Shown: in pieces, positions 61,051 through 64,000 of the stretch
Position numbering within the stretch: the first letter of the stretch is position 1
Layout: each line of letters begins with the position of its first letter
NCBI GenBank assembly: GCA_937872925.1
Contig: CALMUT010000322.1
Span: 1-64,000, forward strand
Origin: an uncultured Myxococcales bacterium
GTDB taxonomy: Bacteria; Myxococcota_A; Polyangia; Polyangiales; Polyangiaceae
Reading direction: 5' to 3'
Length of the DNA: 64,000 nucleotides
Translations under genes and position numbers: made by a program
Notes under the pieces: model-generated
Told to the model about the DNA's origin: nothing
Databases searched by the model: none
What the model saw: only the letters and a program-made list of their open reading frames with translations

Positions 61051-63666
61051 TCACGCGTGTACGTTGATGCCCAGGGTCCGGCGTAGTTGCATGTGTTCGT
61101 CGGACAGCGCGCGCTGGTAGAGGTCGTCGACTTGGCGCTCCAGAGGGATCCCGTTGAGGGGGAAGCGACGCACAATGTCTACAGCTCGGCGAGCGTCTCC
61201 GCAGAGCAGCAGTCCGACGCGGCCGCCAAGCAGGGCGGTTTCATCGAGCCACAGCGCCAAGCGCCGGCGTGCTCCTCGGGTGGGGATGTCTCCTGCAAGC
61301 TCCGTAAGCGCTTTGCGTTCGTCGTCTTCGAGTGCTTCCTCTAGGGCGTCGGCGAAGATGCGGGCAGGACCGTCGAGGTCCTCCATACCGGGGGCTTCGC
61401 CAATGACGAGCGCTGCCACCACGACCTTGGCCAGTTGTTGCGGCGAAGGGCACGCCCAGAGGAACCCATTTTCGGCGCGCAAAGCCGAAAGGGCGCGCGC
61501 CCATAAGAAGGCGAGTTCGTGCAACTCGAGTCCGCTGCCGAGACTGCGATCCGCGATGGCGACCGGTCGCGCGAGCGCCAAGGCGCGGGTGCCATCGGGC
61601 ATGTTGTCGACCACATACAGTGGTGGCGGTTCGATGCCCATCAGCCGGCACGTCCAGCTCAGGCTGCGCGCGATCATCGTCGTGCTGCCTGCATCCTGTA
61701 GCGAGCCCTTTTCGAACTCCACTAGCTGATCGTTGTTGGCCAGCTCTTCGAAGCAGAGCGGCAGCGCCGGGCGCGCGCAACTGCGAAGCAGACGACACAG
61801 TTGGGCGTCGCGCTCGGGAGCAAACTTGTCGAACTCGATGTTCGCCAAGGTGGAGCGCGCAGCGATCAACCCGTCCGGCTGATGAGCGTCCGCATTTAGG
61901 GACTCGTTGATGTCTGCCTCGCCTAGGTGGTCGAGGATACAGGCCGCGTTCCACGCGCTATCGTCATCGCCTGTCTTTTCGAAAGCCCACAACGCGCGGC
62001 GCACGACGTCTGCGTCTTGGGGCCGCACGCGGGCCGCACGGCGTAGCACTGCTGCGGCGGCTTCGTGGTCGCGGGCGGCCTGGTGTAGCTCGCTGATCCA
62101 GAGCAGGAGTTCTACGTCATCGACGCGGTGCTCCGCGGCCCGAGTGAAGCAGCGCAGAGCCGCCGCGGCGTCGTCCCGCACGTCCCGCTGCAGCATGCCG
62201 AGCTTCTTGCCCAAGTCCCAACAGAGCTCGGTGTCCGTGCTGCGCGCGACGACGAGCTCGTAGATCTCGATCAGATCGTCGAAGCGTCGCGCAGTGCCCA
62301 GCACCGTGGCGGCGATCTCCAGCGCTTCGAGGGTCTCTGGATGCGCTTGGAGCGCTTCTCGGCACAGCTCTACGGACTCTTTGGCGCCTGGCAGTTCGGT
62401 CTGCGCGATGCGCGCCGCTTCCACCAGGGCGCTAGCCCGCTCCACACCTTCGAGGCGCTCTGCGAGGCGCTTGCGCGCTGAAACCCGAGCGGGCGGGTTG
62501 CCGGCCATGTCCTGCGCCCGGACCAGGGTGTCGAGGGGCGCTCGCGCATCGTCTTCGGCCGCCCATTGCTCGATGGTAGCCAAGGCTTGTGCGGGCTTTT
62601 CGGCATCCAGCCAGGCCTGAGCGATGGCGGCGAGCTGCTGGTGGCGCGCCCCAGGATCCGTTAGCGCATCCAGGTGACGACGGCGCATCGCCTCCAGGCG
62701 CCGGAAATCTTGCTGCTCAGCCAGAACGTCGCAGGCGGCGTCGAGGGCGCCCGCATGCATTGGGTCAAGCTCGAGTGCTTTGTCAAAGTTGTGTGCGGCT
62801 TCGGCCACGCTTTCTAGCGCGCGTTTGCAGCGACCGATCCGAAAGTACACATCCGCGCGTTCGGGGTCGCGGGGGCCCAGGCCCAGCAGGCGCTTCTTGT
62901 ATTCGGCAATGGCCTCCGAATGTCGTCCGGCATCGAAATGAGCGTTGCCGTTTGTGATGAACTCGGAGACCGCGGCTCCGTGGGACGACGGAGGCGGTGG
63001 AATGCTCGCGGCGTCCGACACGATGACGTTCGGCGGCAGCAAAAGCGGAAAGGCCTGGGGACCTGGCATCGAGCCAACCGCCGACAGCAGATCGAAGCCC
63101 TCCACCCCGCGCATGCGTTCGTAGAGCGTGCTGGCGTCCATGCTCCTGGTTTCCACGTCGTCTTTGGCTTTGCGCAGCGCCGCCGCCAGGCAGTGCAGCA
63201 GGGGAGCGTCTGGGAGCCTGCGCTCGGATTCTCTGGCAGACGCGGCGACGATCAGCCCGACGGCCGTGCCGTCTAGCGCCTCCTTCGCCACCCCTAGGAT
63301 TTCCGCTGCCAGAAAGGGATCATCGGGACCCTCGTGACGAAGATCGAGGATCAGCAGGATGGCCATGGTGGCGCGGGCCAGGGATTGCCCAATCCCTCGC
63401 AGGGATGCTTCGTGGTCCCCGGTCGCCAGCGCCAGATCCGTGCCGGCGATGCTGGCATTGCCCGAGAACACGACCAGCGCATGACCGGGGTCGCGGCGAC
63501 GGGCCAGGGCACGCTCAAGTTCGTCGAGTAGGCCGTCTTCAGGATCGAGAGGGCGGGCCGCAAAGCGCAGGTGTGGATCGCTCAGCAGTTCAAGGAAGTC
63601 TTGTCGAGCCGAGGAGCGGACGCTGCGCGGCGCTTCGTTCGAGCCAATGATATAGGCGATTCGCAT
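61051..63666 (-). CDS. TPR protein with an apparent catalytically dead caspase-like domain
   Basis: An 871-aa cytoplasmic protein. Residues 1-165 show a caspase-like order: LVVFSGNAS where caspases have a Gly-His-Gly strand, ILLILDLRHEG where they have Asp-Ala-Cys, and LIVAASARESER followed by LLHCLAAALR. The catalytic His (Asn70) and Cys (Arg110) are replaced, so peptidase activity is not expected. A Pro-rich link follows, then TPR-type helical repeats from about 220 to 600 (GRHSEAIAEYKK, AAHNFDKALELDP), and an uncharacterised helical C-terminus. Likely a scaffold or signalling adaptor. Confidence 0.78.
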   Translation of the reverse strand: MRIAYIIGSNEAPRSVRSSARQDFLELLSDPHLRFAARPLDPEDGLLDELERALARRRDPGHALVVFSGNASIAGTDLALATGDHEASLRGIGQSLARATMAILLILDLRHEGPDDPFLAAEILGVAKEALDGTAVGLIVAASARESERRLPDAPLLHCLAAALRKAKDDVETRSMDASTLYERMRGVEGFDLLSAVGSMPGPQAFPLLLPPNVIVSDAASIPPPPSSHGAAVSEFITNGNAHFDAGRHSEAIAEYKKRLLGLGPRDPERADVYFRIGRCKRALESVAEAAHNFDKALELDPMHAGALDAACDVLAEQQDFRRLEAMRRRHLDALTDPGARHQQLAAIAQAWLDAEKPAQALATIEQWAAEDDARAPLDTLVRAQDMAGNPPARVSARKRLAERLEGVERASALVEAARIAQTELPGAKESVELCREALQAHPETLEALEIAATVLGTARRFDDLIEIYELVVARSTDTELCWDLGKKLGMLQRDVRDDAAAALRCFTRAAEHRVDDVELLLWISELHQAARDHEAAAAVLRRAARVRPQDADVVRRALWAFEKTGDDDSAWNAACILDHLGEADINESLNADAHQPDGLIAARSTLANIEFDKFAPERDAQLCRLLRSCARPALPLCFEELANNDQLVEFEKGSLQDAGSTTMIARSLSWTCRLMGIEPPPLYVVDNMPDGTRALALARPVAIADRSLGSGLELHELAFLWARALSALRAENGFLWACPSPQQLAKVVVAALVIGEAPGMEDLDGPARIFADALEEALEDDERKALTELAGDIPTRGARRRLALWLDETALLGGRVGLLLCGDARRAVDIVRRFPLNGIPLERQVDDLYQRALSDEHMQLRRTLGINVHA

Positions 63667-63702
63667 CGGTGGTTGGTGGCGGCCGCTGTTTCGCGGAGCA
63701 AA

Positions 63703-63981
63703 TCAGTCTTCGGATTCGTAGCCAAAATCCGGGTCGAGCCCGGCCAGCGCTGCGAACGGCGCGGGGTGATAGGGCGGGCGCGGGGTGATGCCGTCGCCGG
63801 GATCGCCGCCGCGCTGCTGCAATAGGCGCGCGCAGAGCGCCAGACAACCCTTGCCCTGGCACCAGCCCGTGCCAAACCCGGTGTAGCGTTTGACTGACTC
63901 GATGTCGCGGTGCCCAAGGGACACGGCGTGCTCTAGTTCGCTGAGCGTTACGTCTTCGCAGCGGCAAACCAATGTCTTCAT
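63703..63981 (-). CDS. BFD-like [2Fe-2S]-binding protein
   Basis: A 92-aa protein with four Cys as CRCEDV and GWCQGKGC, the BFD-like [2Fe-2S] pattern. The tail RPPYHPAPFAALA resembles the small iron-sulfur subunits of opine/hydroxyproline-type amine oxidases, whose other subunits would lie upstream (beyond the right edge). It may supply electron transfer to such a flavoenzyme. The upstream partner cannot be seen. Confidence 0.83.
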   Translation of the reverse strand: MKTLVCRCEDVTLSELEHAVSLGHRDIESVKRYTGFGTGWCQGKGCLALCARLLQQRGGDPGDGITPRPPYHPAPFAALAGLDPDFGYESED

Positions 63982-64000
63982 GCCGGGCCGGCGAGTGTAA

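Overview
The window is high-GC DNA packed with genes on both strands and looks like chromosome from a myxobacterium-like member of the Myxococcota (Polyangia/Myxococcia grade). The evidence is in the sequence. Many lipoproteins carry Gly/Ser- or Pro/Ala-rich linkers after the lipobox. One protein has a MYXO-CTERM-like tail (GCGC, hydrophobic stretch, RRAR). There is an FG-GAP lipoprotein, a Ser/Thr kinase, a PilZ protein of the Myxococcus paralogue type, a TPR protein, a Cys-rich/DUF4215-like secreted protein and an ether-lipid synthase homologue. No rRNA, tRNA, transposase or CRISPR array was seen. The genus cannot be fixed from this sequence.

Layout. 1-529: a possible gene end, then a C-rich hexanucleotide array. 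530-2403: alanine racemase and a Cys-rich lipoprotein (-). 2421-5805: riboflavin/nusB operon ribE, ribBA-like, ribH, nusB and a stand-alone M17-N-like domain; the GTP cyclohydrolase II half of the RibBA protein has lost its zinc cysteines. 5810-9430: lipoprotein, ArsA-like ATPase, Ser/Thr kinase and a convergent pseudo-receiver. 9609-15705: MYXO-CTERM glycosidase, aldehyde dehydrogenase, DJ-1/PfpI protein, and a lysine-6-dehydrogenase-like enzyme coupled to an FGE-fold lipoprotein. 15755-25461: mostly envelope proteins (FG-GAP lipoprotein, HIT protein, orphan GspC-like protein, and a lipoprotein/outer-membrane barrel pair whose barrel gene contains an 11-nt poly-C tract).

25614-33442: sugar-nucleotide epimerase and flippase-like protein, PD40 lipoprotein, PEGA-like protein, YqeY, EttA, PilZ protein and a tandem ribbon-helix-helix protein. 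33451-38305: pntA/pntB transhydrogenase, two hotdog thioesterases, a Spy-like periplasmic protein and a very strong terminator. 38360-43216: threonine dehydratase-like enzyme, a nucleotidyltransferase two-gene module (toxin-antitoxin-like), FIST protein and a PQQ-type propeller. 43139-48365: alpha/beta hydrolase, then a translationally coupled UbiB kinase, metallopeptidase and TIM-barrel-like trio. 48341-52390: a 24-bp direct repeat, a Gly-rich repeat protein, an HD-domain protein and a secreted nuclease/phosphatase-like lipoprotein. 52469-63981: TamB-like giant, lipoprotein hydrolase, alkylglycerone-phosphate-synthase-like flavoenzyme, QueD, a TPR protein with an apparent dead caspase-like head, and a BFD-type [2Fe-2S] protein.

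How the genes work together. Housekeeping metabolism (cell-wall D-Ala, riboflavin, NADPH, queuosine) is interleaved with short accessory operons, many joined by ATGA/GTGA stop-start overlaps. The least ordinary items are the degenerate RibBA, the poly-C tract in the barrel gene, the pseudo-caspase/TPR protein, the tandem RHH protein, the nucleotidyltransferase pair and the 24-bp repeat. I see no clearly new multi-gene defence system.
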